A stretch of DNA of 64,000 nt from JBGVSA01 sp041807905 (GCF_041807905.1 NZ_JBGVSA010000005.1:131075-195074), one strand, 5' to 3'. Shown: positions 25,699 through 34,863, counted from the stretch's first letter. Translations and numbers: made by a program. The notes: generated by a model from the letters alone, not told the origin.

Positions 25699-26972
25699 AG
25701 ATGGATGATCCTCTCGTTGGCCGCCGCCAGGCGATGCGCCAGCGTGTCGAGGAAGGCGCGGAAGAACAGCATGCGACACTCGCTCGATGCACGGTCCAGC
25801 GCCTGGCCGCGCACTTCGATCAGCATGCAGTCCGAATCTGCGATGACGTCTGCACTGCGGCCATGCCCGGCACCGAACAGCGACATCTCTCCAAAGCACT
25901 CTCCCACCACCAGGCGATACAGGGGCAAACCGTGCGAGCAGATGCTGGCGTGGCCGCTGGCGAGCAACGCGAAGTACGAGCCCGCATCGCCTTCGCGCAT
26001 CACGAGGCTGCCGGCGCTGACTTCGCGCCATGAAGACAGATGCAGCGCTTCCCAGATGTGGACGTCATCGAAGCGCTGGAAAAACGGCATCGCGCGCATG
26101 AGCTGGAAGCGCTGCGTTTCCGATGGCAGCGTGTGGCGCGCGGTGAGCTTCTGCGTGCGCGCGAACTGCGCCAGATCGTGCGAAAACTCCTGCCACCCGG
26201 CGTAGCGGATGTCGCGCGAGCGGTGCATGGCGCGCATCACGATATCGTCGAGGGCCTGCGGCACGTCCGGGCGTTGCGACGACGGGGGCGGCGCATCGCC
26301 CTGGCTGATCCGGTGGGCGAGGCTCACGTGGTTGCTGGCCGTGAAAGGCAGCCGCCCGGTCAGCAACTGATACATCACCACGCCCAGCGAATAGATGTCC
26401 GTCTGGTGATTGAGCGGCTCTTCCAGCACTTGTTCGGGTGACATGTAGGCGGGCGAGCCAATGCCCGATACGACCGTCCGCTCGTAATCCTGGAACAGCG
26501 CCGAACCGAAGTCCGACACCTTCACGTCGGCCGCGTCGTCGGTGGTCAGAAGGATGTTGGCGGGCTTGATGTCGCGATGCGTGACACCCTGTCGCCACGC
26601 ATATTCGAGCGCGCGCGAGCACTTGAAGAGAATCTCCACCACCCGATCGACGGGCAGCAGGTTGTCCACGCGACAGAAGTTCTGCAGTGTGCCGCCGGGC
26701 ACGTATTCCATGGCGAGGTAGGCGTCGTCCTCGCCGATGGTGACATCGAATATCTGGACGATGTGCGGATGCTGGAGCCTGCCGGCCAGCGCGGCTTCCA
26801 TCTGCAATTGCTGCCGCTGTGCGCGGGCGGCTTCAGTGTCGCGCAGATGTTCAGGGTGAAAGCGCTTGAGGGCGACGTGGCGCTCGAAGAACGGGTCGAA
26901 GGCAAGGAACACCTCGCTGCTCGACCCGTCTCCGATGGGCTGGATGATTTCGTACCGCCCGATGCGCGCCAT
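25695..26972 (-). CDS. Serine/threonine protein kinase with C-terminal cyclic-nucleotide-binding domain
   Basis: 425 aa. The eukaryotic-type kinase domain (residues 1-265) has glycine loop IGDGSSSEV, catalytic lysine in VALKRF, HRDIKPANILL, DFGSALF and GSPAYMSPEQV, so it looks active. Residues about 295-420 form a CNB domain with FGEMSLFGAGHGRSADV, including the arginine that contacts the cyclic nucleotide phosphate. There is no membrane segment, so it is cytoplasmic. Coupled to the fructosamine kinase; argH ends 59 bases upstream. Inference: kinase activity is set by a cyclic nucleotide. Confidence 0.88.
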   Translation of the reverse strand: MARIGRYEIIQPIGDGSSSEVFLAFDPFFERHVALKRFHPEHLRDTEAARAQRQQLQMEAALAGRLQHPHIVQIFDVTIGEDDAYLAMEYVPGGTLQNFCRVDNLLPVDRVVEILFKCSRALEYAWRQGVTHRDIKPANILLTTDDAADVKVSDFGSALFQDYERTVVSGIGSPAYMSPEQVLEEPLNHQTDIYSLGVVMYQLLTGRLPFTASNHVSLAHRISQGDAPPPSSQRPDVPQALDDIVMRAMHRSRDIRYAGWQEFSHDLAQFARTQKLTARHTLPSETQRFQLMRAMPFFQRFDDVHIWEALHLSSWREVSAGSLVMREGDAGSYFALLASGHASICSHGLPLYRLVVGECFGEMSLFGAGHGRSADVIADSDCMLIEVRGQALDRASSECRMLFFRAFLDTLAHRLAAANERIIHL

Positions 26973-27031
26973 GCTGGCTCCCTTTGCAGTCTGCGGCTGG
27001 CCGGTGGTCCGGCGGGAATTCTCCGGGGCGA

Positions 27032-28453
27032 CTATGCCTTTGCGATGCGGCTACGCGCGCGGACGATGGCCGCCGCGACCTGTTCAGGCGCGGTGCCGCC
27101 GATATGGTTGCGTGCCGCCAGCGAGCCTTCGACCGTCAGCACGCCGAACACGTCGTCGCCGACCAGTGCCGAAAAACCCTTCAGTTCGTCCAGCGACAGT
27201 TCGTGCAGATCGCAGCCGCGCGCTTCGGCGGCACGCACCGCCAATGCTACGGCTTCGTGCGCATCGCGGAAGGGCAGGCCGCGCTTGACCAGGTAATCGG
27301 CCAGGTCGGTCGCCGTGGCAAAACCCTGCGTGAGCGCGGCGCGCATGTTGTCCGCCTTGACGCGGATGCCGGTAATCATGTCGGCGTAGATGCGCAGCGT
27401 GTCGATGACGGTATCGGCCGCGTCGAACAGAGGCTCTTTGTCTTCCTGGTTGTCTTTGTTGTAGGCCAGCGGCTGGCCCTTCATCAGCGTGAGCAGCGCC
27501 ACCAGGTGGCCGTTGATCCGGCCTGTCTTGCCACGCACCAGTTCGGGCACGTCCGGGTTTTTCTTCTGCGGCATGATCGACGACCCGGTGCAGAAACGGT
27601 CGGCCAGATCAATGAAGCCGAAACGCGGGCTCATCCACAGGATCAGTTCTTCGGACATGCGCGACAGGTGGGTCATCAGCAGTGCGCAGGCGCTGGTGAA
27701 TTCGATGGCGAAGTCACGATCGCTCACTGCGTCGAGCGAGTTCTCGCACACTGCTTCGAAGCCCAGTTCGCGTGCCACGAATTCGCGATCGATCGGATAG
27801 CTGGTGCCGGCCAGTGCGGCAGCGCCCAGCGGCAGGCGGTTGACGCGGCGGCGGGCGTCGGCAAAGCGCTCGGCGTCGCGGACGGTCATCTCGAAATACG
27901 CCAGCAGGTGGTGACCGAAAGTCACCGGCTGCGCCACCTGCAGGTGGGTGAAGCCCGGCATGGCCGTGCGGGTGTGCTGCTCGGCCAGATTGAGCAGGTT
28001 GGTCTGAAAGTCGCCGATGAGGCTGACGATCTGATCGATGGCATCGCGCAGCCACAGGCGGATGTCGGTCGCCACCTGGTCGTTGCGCGAGCGGCCCGTG
28101 TGCAGGCGCTTGCCGGCGTCGCCCACCAGCGCGGTCAGACGGCGCTCGATGTTCAGGTGCACGTCTTCGTCGTCGAGATTCCATTGCAGCTCACCGCGAC
28201 GGATCTCTTCGAGGATCTGCGCCATGCCGCGTTCGATGTCGGCCAGGTCCTGGGCGCCGATGATCTTCTGGCGGGCGAGCATGCGGGCGTGGGCCAGCGA
28301 GCCGCGGATGTCCTGCTCCGCCATGCGGTTGTCGAAGAACACCGAGGCCGTGTAGCGCTTGACCAGATCCGAGACGGGTTCGGAAAAGCGGCCGGACCAG
28401 GCCTTGGTGCTGCCGTTATTGTCGGTGGGCTGTTGGGCGGAAGAATCAACCAT
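27032..28453 (-). CDS. argH: Argininosuccinate lyase
   Basis: Last step of arginine synthesis: argininosuccinate to arginine and fumarate. 473 aa. N-terminal WSGRF, the HTGRSRNDQVATD block, TVGYTHLQ-like GFTHLQVAQPV and the fumarase-superfamily signature GSSIMPQKKNPD are all present. ATG 28453 begins the family N-terminus (MVDSSAQQ...KAWSGRF); the long open frame upstream is antisense to the histidine kinase gene. It is divergent from that gene. Confidence 0.96.
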   Translation of the reverse strand: MVDSSAQQPTDNNGSTKAWSGRFSEPVSDLVKRYTASVFFDNRMAEQDIRGSLAHARMLARQKIIGAQDLADIERGMAQILEEIRRGELQWNLDDEDVHLNIERRLTALVGDAGKRLHTGRSRNDQVATDIRLWLRDAIDQIVSLIGDFQTNLLNLAEQHTRTAMPGFTHLQVAQPVTFGHHLLAYFEMTVRDAERFADARRRVNRLPLGAAALAGTSYPIDREFVARELGFEAVCENSLDAVSDRDFAIEFTSACALLMTHLSRMSEELILWMSPRFGFIDLADRFCTGSSIMPQKKNPDVPELVRGKTGRINGHLVALLTLMKGQPLAYNKDNQEDKEPLFDAADTVIDTLRIYADMITGIRVKADNMRAALTQGFATATDLADYLVKRGLPFRDAHEAVALAVRAAEARGCDLHELSLDELKGFSALVGDDVFGVLTVEGSLAARNHIGGTAPEQVAAAIVRARSRIAKA

Positions 28454-28519
28454 AATGACGGGCCAAGAAAACGTAAATCCAATGAATGGGCGTGCGATGC
28501 GCAGCCAGCGTGCCGCACA

Positions 28520-29719
28520 ATGACGCCGCCGTCGATGACGAGACTGAACGTCCGCTCGGCGGCGATCGTCGCGTGGCGCTGGGCTGGGTGGCTGGAGCAT
28601 CTCGGGGCGGCCGCGCGCGCATTTCGACCACATGGCGAGGAACAGGTGGACCGTATTCCAAACGACACGCTGAAAAATGAGCGCTCCGGCGCCGAGGCCG
28701 CAAGTATAGAGCAAACCCCGGCGCGGCCTCCGGATCGTCGCCGCTGCGCGCTGCCGGACTTCCGCAACCTGGGCTCGATCCTGCGTGTGATCATTGTCGT
28801 CAATGTGCTGGTGGCGCTGACTGTACTGGTCCGGGTCGATCACTTCAGCACGCTCGGGCGCGAGGCGCTGGTGATGGCCGGGCGCATCGAACTGCCGCTG
28901 CTCGCTGGCGCCTTCCTGCTGTACTGGTGGGGCACGTGGCTGATCCGCCTGACCTGGCGCGAGCTCACCGTGATGATGGTGTGCCTGGCGCTCCTGCTGG
29001 CCTGCGTGGCCCAGTTCGCGCTGCCCTCGGCCGATACGGCCACCCATCTGCGGCGCCTGCTGTGGGCCGTGGGTGCGGCGCTGACGGTGGTGACGTATTT
29101 CCGCTGGCGCCAGATCGAGCAGATTCCGGCGCTGGACGAGGCGCGGATCGCCGCGCTCACGGCGCGCATCCGTCCGCACTTCTTCTTCAACAGCCTCAAC
29201 GGTGTGCTCGGCGTCATCCGCCACGACCCCAAACGCGCCGAACTGGCGCTTGAATCGCTGGCCGAACTGTTCCGCGAGCTCATGAAGGACAACCGCGATC
29301 TGGTCACGCTCTGCGACGAAATCGAGCTGTGCAATCGCTACCTCGAACTCGAACGTCTGCGCCTGGGCGACCGCCTGCAGGTCAAGTGGGAGCTGCGCCA
29401 GGCGCCGCTCAGCGCCAAAGTCCCGCCGCTGATGTTGCAGCCCTTGCTAGAAAACGCCGTTTACCACGGTATTGAGCCCAGTCCGGAACCGGGTACGATT
29501 CTCGTCCGCGTGGTGCGCAAGGGCAACGCGCTGGAAATATTCATGAGCAACCCGGCCCATTCCCTGGGCCGACGCACTGCGGGCAACCGCATGGCCATGA
29601 ACAATATCCGCGAGCGACTGGATCTGTTTTTCGACATGGAAGCTGCCCTCACGACGGAAGAGCGCGACGGGCAGTTCAGGGTACGTATTCGAATGCCTTT
29701 GAGGCAGGAGGTGAAGTGA
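28520..29719 (+). CDS. Sensor histidine kinase, LytS/AlgZ type
   Basis: About 399 aa from ATG 28520. Residues about 95-195 hold several membrane helices (LRVIIVVNVLVALTVLV, LPLLAGAFLLYWW, VMMVCLALLLACV). The His_kinase domain has H-box RPHFFFNSLNG and the ATPase N-box LLENAVYHGIEP. The start is uncertain: ATG 28535 is also possible, and a GTG at 28646 has GCGAGGA before it. The open frame runs back to 26984 only as a reading opposite argH. Its stop overlaps the regulator start (TGATG), so they form a pair like AlgZ/AlgR. Confidence 0.88.
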   Translation: MTPPSMTRLNVRSAAIVAWRWAGWLEHLGAAARAFRPHGEEQVDRIPNDTLKNERSGAEAASIEQTPARPPDRRRCALPDFRNLGSILRVIIVVNVLVALTVLVRVDHFSTLGREALVMAGRIELPLLAGAFLLYWWGTWLIRLTWRELTVMMVCLALLLACVAQFALPSADTATHLRRLLWAVGAALTVVTYFRWRQIEQIPALDEARIAALTARIRPHFFFNSLNGVLGVIRHDPKRAELALESLAELFRELMKDNRDLVTLCDEIELCNRYLELERLRLGDRLQVKWELRQAPLSAKVPPLMLQPLLENAVYHGIEPSPEPGTILVRVVRKGNALEIFMSNPAHSLGRRTAGNRMAMNNIRERLDLFFDMEAALTTEERDGQFRVRIRMPLRQEVK

Positions 29720-30483
29720 TGGAACAGACGGTGCCACTGAACGTAGTCATCGTGGATGACGAAGCGCCCGCGCGAGAGCGCCTGCGCGACCTGCTCAGCG
29801 ACATCGCCGCCGAACAGCCGACGCGTCTGGTCGGCATGGCCGGCAACGGCATCGAGGCATTGCGCCTCATCGAAAACGCACGCGCCGACGTGTTGCTGGT
29901 CGACATCCGCATGCCGGCCATGGACGGCATTGAATTCGCACAGCACGCCTCGCGCCTTGAGCCGCATCCGCACATCATTTTCGTCACGGCTTACGACGAA
30001 TACGCCGTGCAGGCTTTTGATCTGAATGCGATCGATTACCTGCTCAAGCCGGTGCGCGCCGAACGCCTCTCGGCGGCGCTGGACAAGGTGCGTCGCGTCG
30101 CGCCCGTGACGCACGAGCAGATCGATACCTTTGCCGAACCGCGCCGTCACCTGACGTGCAGCGAGCGCGGCAAGATTCACCTGATTCCCATCAGCGACGT
30201 GGTGTACCTCAAGGCCGAACTCAAATACGTCACGGCCCGCACCGGCGAGCGTGAATACCTGCTCGAAGAATCGCTGGTCCAGCTCGAACAGGAATTCCCG
30301 GAGCGTTTCGTGCGCATCCACCGCAACTGCCTCGTGGCGCGCAGCGCCGTGGTCGGCTTCGAGCGTTCGGTGGGCGAGGAGGGGGGCGAGGGCCACTGGT
30401 CCGTGCGCCTGAATCACGTGCCCGAGGCGCTGCCGATCAGTCGCCGTCAATGGGCTCACGTGCGTTCCGAACTGGGTGGCTGA
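29719..30483 (+). CDS. LytTR-family response regulator, AlgR type
   Basis: 254 aa. The receiver domain (residues 1-125) has the acidic pair VDDEAPAR, phospho-acceptor Asp in LLVDIRMP, and lysine in YLLKPVRAE. The LytTR DNA-binding domain (about 145-254) has VYLKAELKYVTART and RFVRIHRNCLVARS. AGGAGGTG stands before ATG 29719, which overlaps the kinase stop. In pseudomonads AlgR controls alginate and pili; here the targets are unknown. Confidence 0.92.
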   Translation: MEQTVPLNVVIVDDEAPARERLRDLLSDIAAEQPTRLVGMAGNGIEALRLIENARADVLLVDIRMPAMDGIEFAQHASRLEPHPHIIFVTAYDEYAVQAFDLNAIDYLLKPVRAERLSAALDKVRRVAPVTHEQIDTFAEPRRHLTCSERGKIHLIPISDVVYLKAELKYVTARTGEREYLLEESLVQLEQEFPERFVRIHRNCLVARSAVVGFERSVGEEGGEGHWSVRLNHVPEALPISRRQWAHVRSELGG

Positions 30484-30486
30484 TCG

Positions 30487-30756
30487 ATGGCCGACCTTGC
30501 CGCGCTGCGCGAATCGCTCGATGCCTGGCGGCGCGACGCCGTCGCTAGCGATGCATTCGTGCGGCGCTGGCAAAACGAAGCCGGCGCGCTCTGCGAATCC
30601 CTGCCGCCGGCTTTTCGACAGGTGCTCGACGACGTGCTGATGCGCATCGAATCGAGCCGCTTGTTCACTGCGGATTCGTGTTCATTCAGCCGCGCCCCGC
30701 TGGCCGACGCGCTGCAAACCTGGCTCGACAAAGCCGCGCAGCGTCTTGCCGGCTGA
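30487..30756 (+). CDS. Hypothetical small protein after the AlgR-like gene
   Basis: 89 aa, starting four bases after the regulator stop, so likely in the same operon. It is predicted mostly helical (ALRESLDAWRRDAVASD, PPAFRQVLDDVLMRIESS), with two cysteines and no signal or membrane segment. I do not recognise a family. Confidence 0.6.
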   Translation: MADLAALRESLDAWRRDAVASDAFVRRWQNEAGALCESLPPAFRQVLDDVLMRIESSRLFTADSCSFSRAPLADALQTWLDKAAQRLAG

Positions 30757-30871
30757 GATTTCATCCCCTTGTATTTGCCGCACTGCGGCTTGAAGTCCGA
30801 CCGCGCTCGCCTTAACGTCTGCGACCGATAACATTCGGCCGCCAAGACGGCCCTGGCAGAGGAGACCTGGC

Positions 30872-33010
30872 ATGTCGCATGTGGCTTTGCAGGGCGGTTT
30901 GCGGCAGATCGGCCGTGCCGGACGTCGGCTGGCGGCGATCTGCGCGTTGGGCGCCTCCGCCTGGAGTATTGCCGCGCCCTGGAGCGTCCAGGTCGCCAAT
31001 CCCAATCTCTTCGTCGTCAAACCCTTGCCTCAGCCCGGCGCGCTCATCGCGGTCGGGACCGACGGCGTCATCCTCCATTCGTCCGATGCCGGCCAGCGCT
31101 GGCGCCAGGCCGACACCGGCACGGCGCGCCCGCTGAGCGCGGCGATCGCCTGGAACAACGGCAAATCGCTGGCGGTCGTCGGGCAGAAAGGCACGGTGCT
31201 GCGTTCCGACGATGGCGGCAAACGCTGGACGAGCGGCGTCATTGGCGACGGCAAGCGCGACCTCAAGGCCATCGCGCGCGACGATGCGCGCGGCGTGCTG
31301 GTGGTTGCCGGAATGAACGGCATGCTGGCGCGCTCGGCCGACGGTGGTCGCACGTGGCGCGTGCTCGACGTCGGTACGCCGGCCTCTTTCCAGACCCTGT
31401 TGTTCGATGCGCGTCGGCGGACCTTCGTCGCGCTCGGCGACAAAGGCGCGGTGGTCCGCAGCGCTGACGGCGGGCAGCGCTGGGACAGCTTCTCCCTCGA
31501 CGGTGCGCCCACCATGATGGGGGCCCTGATCGAGCCGGCGAGCGGGGCGATCGTCGTACCCTGCCTGGAAGGCGTGGTGCTGCGTTCGAGCGACGGCGGC
31601 GGCGACTGGAACGTGGTCTGGGCGCCGACCGGAAACGCGCAGTTCCTGTCTTCGATTGCCCGTGACGAACACAGCGGCGCGCTCGTCGTGGTGGGGCAGG
31701 ACGGCATCGTGCTGCGCTCGACCGATGGTGGCGCGCACTGGCAGCGCGCCAAGGCGCCGACGCGTTTCTATCTGACCCGCGTGTCCGCAGTCGGAGGAAC
31801 CCTGATCGCTGCCGGCGAAAACGGCACGCTGGTCCGATCCGGCGACGGCGGCGTGAGCTGGAGCAGCGTCATCGACCCGGTCGAAGGCCAGATGGAAGAC
31901 GTTGCCAGCGCTGGCGGCGGCAACTGGCTGGCGGTCGGCGACGGCGGGCGAATGCTGCGCTCGGCCGACGACGGCCGTACCTGGCAATGGCTGCGGCATC
32001 CTGTGCGCAGCTATCTCCATGCGATCGAACGCGATCCAGTCAGCGGGCGCCTGATCGGCGTCGGCGCGAGCATGACGGTCGTGGTATCGGAGGACGATGG
32101 CGTTTCGTGGCAGGGCGTCGGCGACCTGCCGGCGCTCGACAACGCCTATCTCTTTGCACTGGCGGTCGACCCGCGCGGCAATTCGATGGTGGCCGTCGGT
32201 GGCAATGGTGCCATCCTGCAATCGACCGACGGCGGCCGTCATTGGGTGAGCCGCGGCCTGTTCCGCGAGGACAATTTCAACGATGTGATCTTCGACTCCG
32301 CGCGCCGCCAGTTTGTGGCAGTGGCAGCACAGGGGCGCGTTGCAGTGTCGAAGGACGGCGGCGAAACCTGGGTGCGCCAGCAGACCCGCACGACTGCCGA
32401 CCTCTACGCCGTGACGGTCGATCCGCGCAGCGGCGCCTATTTTGCCGCAGGCAAGGCGGGCGCCATCGTGCGCTCGGCCGACGCGGGCGTTACGTGGTCG
32501 GTGCTGCCTCCGCTGCTCAAGACCGACCTGCAATTCGTGCAGGCCGATCCGGCCAGCGGCGCACTCGTTGCGGTAGGAGACGAAGGCCCGATCCTGCGTT
32601 CGACCGATGGAGGCATCAGTTGGCGCATCACGGATCGCACCAACACCACCGGCCTGCGCCGGGTCGCCATCGACGCCAGGAGCGGGGCGATGATCGCCGT
32701 GGGCCGCAATGGGGCCATCCTGCGCTCGCAGGACGGCGGCGCCAGTTGGAAGTCGATACCGAGCGGCACCACGCAGCACCTGCGCTCCGTGGTCGCCGAT
32801 GCGCGCCGCGGCGCGCTGTATGCGGTCGGTCTCGGCGGCACGGTATTGACGTCCGGAGACGGTGGCCAGAAATGGCGCCCCGTACCGAGCAGCACCGAAA
32901 CCCGCCTCAAGACCGTCGCGCTTGCCCGCGACGGCAAATCCATGGTGACGGTTGGCGATCGGTTGGTGCGCATCCGGATGGACGCTCAAGCACCCGTAGC
33001 GGCCAGGTAG
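30872..33010 (+). CDS. Exported BNR/Ycf48-like beta-propeller protein with 15 repeats
   Basis: 712 aa. A signal peptide (about residues 1-33, RRLAAICALGASAWSIAA) is followed by about 15 repeats of 43-46 residues, each centred on G-x-x-x-R-S-x-D-G-G-x-x-W (for example GTVLRSDDGGKRW, GIVLRSTDGGAHW, GAILRSQDGGASW). This is the BNR-Asp-box/Ycf48-like propeller type. Such proteins act as assembly factors or binding scaffolds. The repeat number suggests two propellers. GGAGAC lies before ATG 30872. The SCO1 gene follows by 65 bases. No enzyme function can be given. Confidence 0.85.
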   Translation: MSHVALQGGLRQIGRAGRRLAAICALGASAWSIAAPWSVQVANPNLFVVKPLPQPGALIAVGTDGVILHSSDAGQRWRQADTGTARPLSAAIAWNNGKSLAVVGQKGTVLRSDDGGKRWTSGVIGDGKRDLKAIARDDARGVLVVAGMNGMLARSADGGRTWRVLDVGTPASFQTLLFDARRRTFVALGDKGAVVRSADGGQRWDSFSLDGAPTMMGALIEPASGAIVVPCLEGVVLRSSDGGGDWNVVWAPTGNAQFLSSIARDEHSGALVVVGQDGIVLRSTDGGAHWQRAKAPTRFYLTRVSAVGGTLIAAGENGTLVRSGDGGVSWSSVIDPVEGQMEDVASAGGGNWLAVGDGGRMLRSADDGRTWQWLRHPVRSYLHAIERDPVSGRLIGVGASMTVVVSEDDGVSWQGVGDLPALDNAYLFALAVDPRGNSMVAVGGNGAILQSTDGGRHWVSRGLFREDNFNDVIFDSARRQFVAVAAQGRVAVSKDGGETWVRQQTRTTADLYAVTVDPRSGAYFAAGKAGAIVRSADAGVTWSVLPPLLKTDLQFVQADPASGALVAVGDEGPILRSTDGGISWRITDRTNTTGLRRVAIDARSGAMIAVGRNGAILRSQDGGASWKSIPSGTTQHLRSVVADARRGALYAVGLGGTVLTSGDGGQKWRPVPSSTETRLKTVALARDGKSMVTVGDRLVRIRMDAQAPVAAR

Positions 33011-33075
33011 GGGTGTTTGGAGGGTGTCCGTGGGATGGGCGACAATGAGGCCCATCTTTTCGACGGGATTCGCGC

Positions 33076-33663
33076 ATGTCGCGTAGAAGCATTCTGGCGG
33101 CCGGCCTGGCCGTGATCGCCCTGGCGCTGGTCGGCTGCAAGGACGGCGCCCCGCAGTTCAACAGCACGGACATCACCGGCGCAGAGTACGGCAAGGCGCT
33201 TCGCCTGACCGATCAGGATGGCAAGGTCCGCACGATGGACGACTTCAAGGGCAAGGTCGTGGCGGTCTTTTTTGGCTACACGATGTGCCCGGACGTGTGC
33301 CCGACGACGCTGGCCATGCTCGTCGGCGTCAAGAAAAAGCTCGGCGGCGATGCCGACCGCGTGCAGGTAGTGTTTGTCACGGTAGACCCTGAACGCGATA
33401 CGCCCGAGCAGATCGGTAACTACGCGCGCGCGTTCGATTCCACCAATATCGCGCTGCGCGGCACGCTGGAAGAAACGATGGCGGTGGCCAAGGCGTTCAA
33501 TGTTTTCTACCAGAAAAACGGGGCCGGCCCGAATTACACGATGGACCACACGGCGGGCATTTATGTGTTCGATCCCAAGGGCCGGGCTCGCCTGTTCGTC
33601 CGCAATGGCGAAACGCCGGAGCGCCTCACGCATGACATCCAGCTCTTGCTGAACGGGAGCTGA
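33076..33663 (+). CDS. SCO1/SenC-family copper chaperone lipoprotein
   Basis: 195 aa. Lipoprotein signal (ALALVGCKDG). Thioredoxin-like fold with copper ligands CPDVCP and the distal histidine in MDHTAGIYVFDP. The DFKGKVVAVFFGYTMCPDV block is typical. SCO proteins deliver copper to, or reduce, cytochrome oxidase CuA. No oxidase genes are near. A terminator follows. Confidence 0.92.
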   Translation: MSRRSILAAGLAVIALALVGCKDGAPQFNSTDITGAEYGKALRLTDQDGKVRTMDDFKGKVVAVFFGYTMCPDVCPTTLAMLVGVKKKLGGDADRVQVVFVTVDPERDTPEQIGNYARAFDSTNIALRGTLEETMAVAKAFNVFYQKNGAGPNYTMDHTAGIYVFDPKGRARLFVRNGETPERLTHDIQLLLNGS

Positions 33664-33685
33664 TGTCGTCATGCCCGAATTTCAG

Positions 33686-33711
33686 AGGCCGCTTCAGCGG
33701 CCTTTCTTTTG
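33686..33711 (+). terminator. Intrinsic terminator after the SCO1 gene
   Basis: AGGCCGC-TTCA-GCGGCCT followed by TTCTTTT, starting 22 bases after the SCO1 stop. Confidence 0.85.
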
Positions 33712-33720
33712 CGCGAGAAG

Positions 33721-34326
33721 CTAGCCCGCAAGCGTTCTGATGAACTGTTGCCCTGACGTCGAAAACAACCATGCGAAGGCGCCGCAATTGAGGAACACGG
33801 TCATCCAGAACATCGACTGGAATGAGGTCTTGGCGGATTTGTGCCGCAGCAGGCGCTGAGCGGCTAGTGCGCCCGGCCAGCCGCCCACCAGCGCGAGAAT
33901 GTGCAGCGTGCTCTCCTTCGTTCGCCATTTACCGCGCAGTGCCGCCGATTTGTCGTGCGCATATGCGATGAACGCCACGGCGCTGGCCGTGAGGTAGACC
34001 AGCGCCACCAGCACAGGTAGTCGTCCGCTGATTACGCCGAAAGCCAGCGCCGACACGAACCCGAGTGCAAAAACAATCGGAACCTTGCTCGCGCCGGGCG
34101 CGGCCGAAAAGGCGTTATCGCCCGCGAAGGACACCGCGCGCGCTTGCCTCCGACCGTCCCCGTCGGTAATGCATTCGTACGTGACAAGCTCTCCGCCGAC
34201 AGGGCGGCGCAGAGGGTTCCTGAATGCGCTGATGTGAACGAAGACGCGTCGGCTACCGTCGCTTGGTGCGATGACGCCGAAGCCCTTATCGTCCTGCCAT
34301 TCGGTCAGACGTCCCTGGTAGCGCAT
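33721..34326 (-). CDS. Cold-shock domain-DUF1294 membrane protein
   Basis: 201 aa. An N-terminal cold-shock-like domain (residues 1-70; GRLTEWQDDKGFGVIAP, RRVFVHISAF with RNP1/RNP2-like motifs) is joined to a DUF1294 membrane domain with about three helices and the block AHDKSAALRGKWRTKES...GWPGALAAQ. This fusion is known in proteobacteria; its role is not. ATG 34326 starts the cold-shock domain. It follows the EamA gene by 41 bases. Confidence 0.88.
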   Translation of the reverse strand: MRYQGRLTEWQDDKGFGVIAPSDGSRRVFVHISAFRNPLRRPVGGELVTYECITDGDGRRQARAVSFAGDNAFSAAPGASKVPIVFALGFVSALAFGVISGRLPVLVALVYLTASAVAFIAYAHDKSAALRGKWRTKESTLHILALVGGWPGALAAQRLLRHKSAKTSFQSMFWMTVFLNCGAFAWLFSTSGQQFIRTLAG

Positions 34327-34367
34327 GACTCGGTCGGATGTTCCGCAATGGCCTGCATGCTGGCCGA

Positions 34368-34796
34368 TCAGCGCTTGAATCCCAACACCAGCACGCCAGC
34401 GCCGACTAGCAGAATGCCGAACCATTCGCGCGGCGCCGGCCGTTCGCCCAGAAAGATCACCGCGAAAACGGCCACGAGCAGCACGCTGAGCTTGTCGACC
34501 GGTGCGACCTTGGAAGCATCGCCGATCTTGAGGGCGCGGAAGTAACACACCCACGACGCGCCCGTGGCGAGCCCCGAGAGGATCAGGAATGTCCATGTCT
34601 TGGCAGGCAATTGGAGCGGATTGCTCCATTTGCCGGTGGCATACACAAAGATCGACAGCACGATGATGATGACCGCCGTACGGATCAGCGTGGCGAGGTC
34701 CGAATCGACGCCTGCCAGGCCGATCTTGGCGAAGATGGCGGTGAGCGCGGCGAAGGCCGCCGACATCAGTGCCCAATGGAACCATGAACTGCTCAT
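34368..34796 (-). CDS. Half-size EamA/DMT-family membrane protein
   Basis: 142 aa with a single EamA repeat of five hydrophobic segments (WALMSAAFAALTAIFAKIG, TAVIIIVLSIFVYATG, LSGLATGASWVCYFRAL, LLVAVFAVIFLGERPAP, LVGAGVLVLGF). Most DMT exporters carry two repeats, so this one must dimerise, as in small EamA or EmrE-like proteins. The substrate is unknown. Confidence 0.85.
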   Translation of the reverse strand: MSSSWFHWALMSAAFAALTAIFAKIGLAGVDSDLATLIRTAVIIIVLSIFVYATGKWSNPLQLPAKTWTFLILSGLATGASWVCYFRALKIGDASKVAPVDKLSVLLVAVFAVIFLGERPAPREWFGILLVGAGVLVLGFKR

Positions 34797-34863
34797 GCGT
34801 CCTCCGCAATGTCAGGGAAGATGCCAATGATAGTCCGTGCGTAACACCTGCCAGCGCGTCGAC

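Noticed and set aside
26984..28519. A long plus-strand open frame that would extend the histidine kinase to 911 residues.
   Set aside because: The extra part lies exactly opposite argH, is Arg/Gln-rich and has no domain; the kinase start is placed after argH.
30872..33010. Regularly spaced DNA repeats that might be a CRISPR or tandem repeat array.
   Set aside because: The repeats are about 130-140 bases, degenerate in DNA and encode BNR units in a single intact frame.
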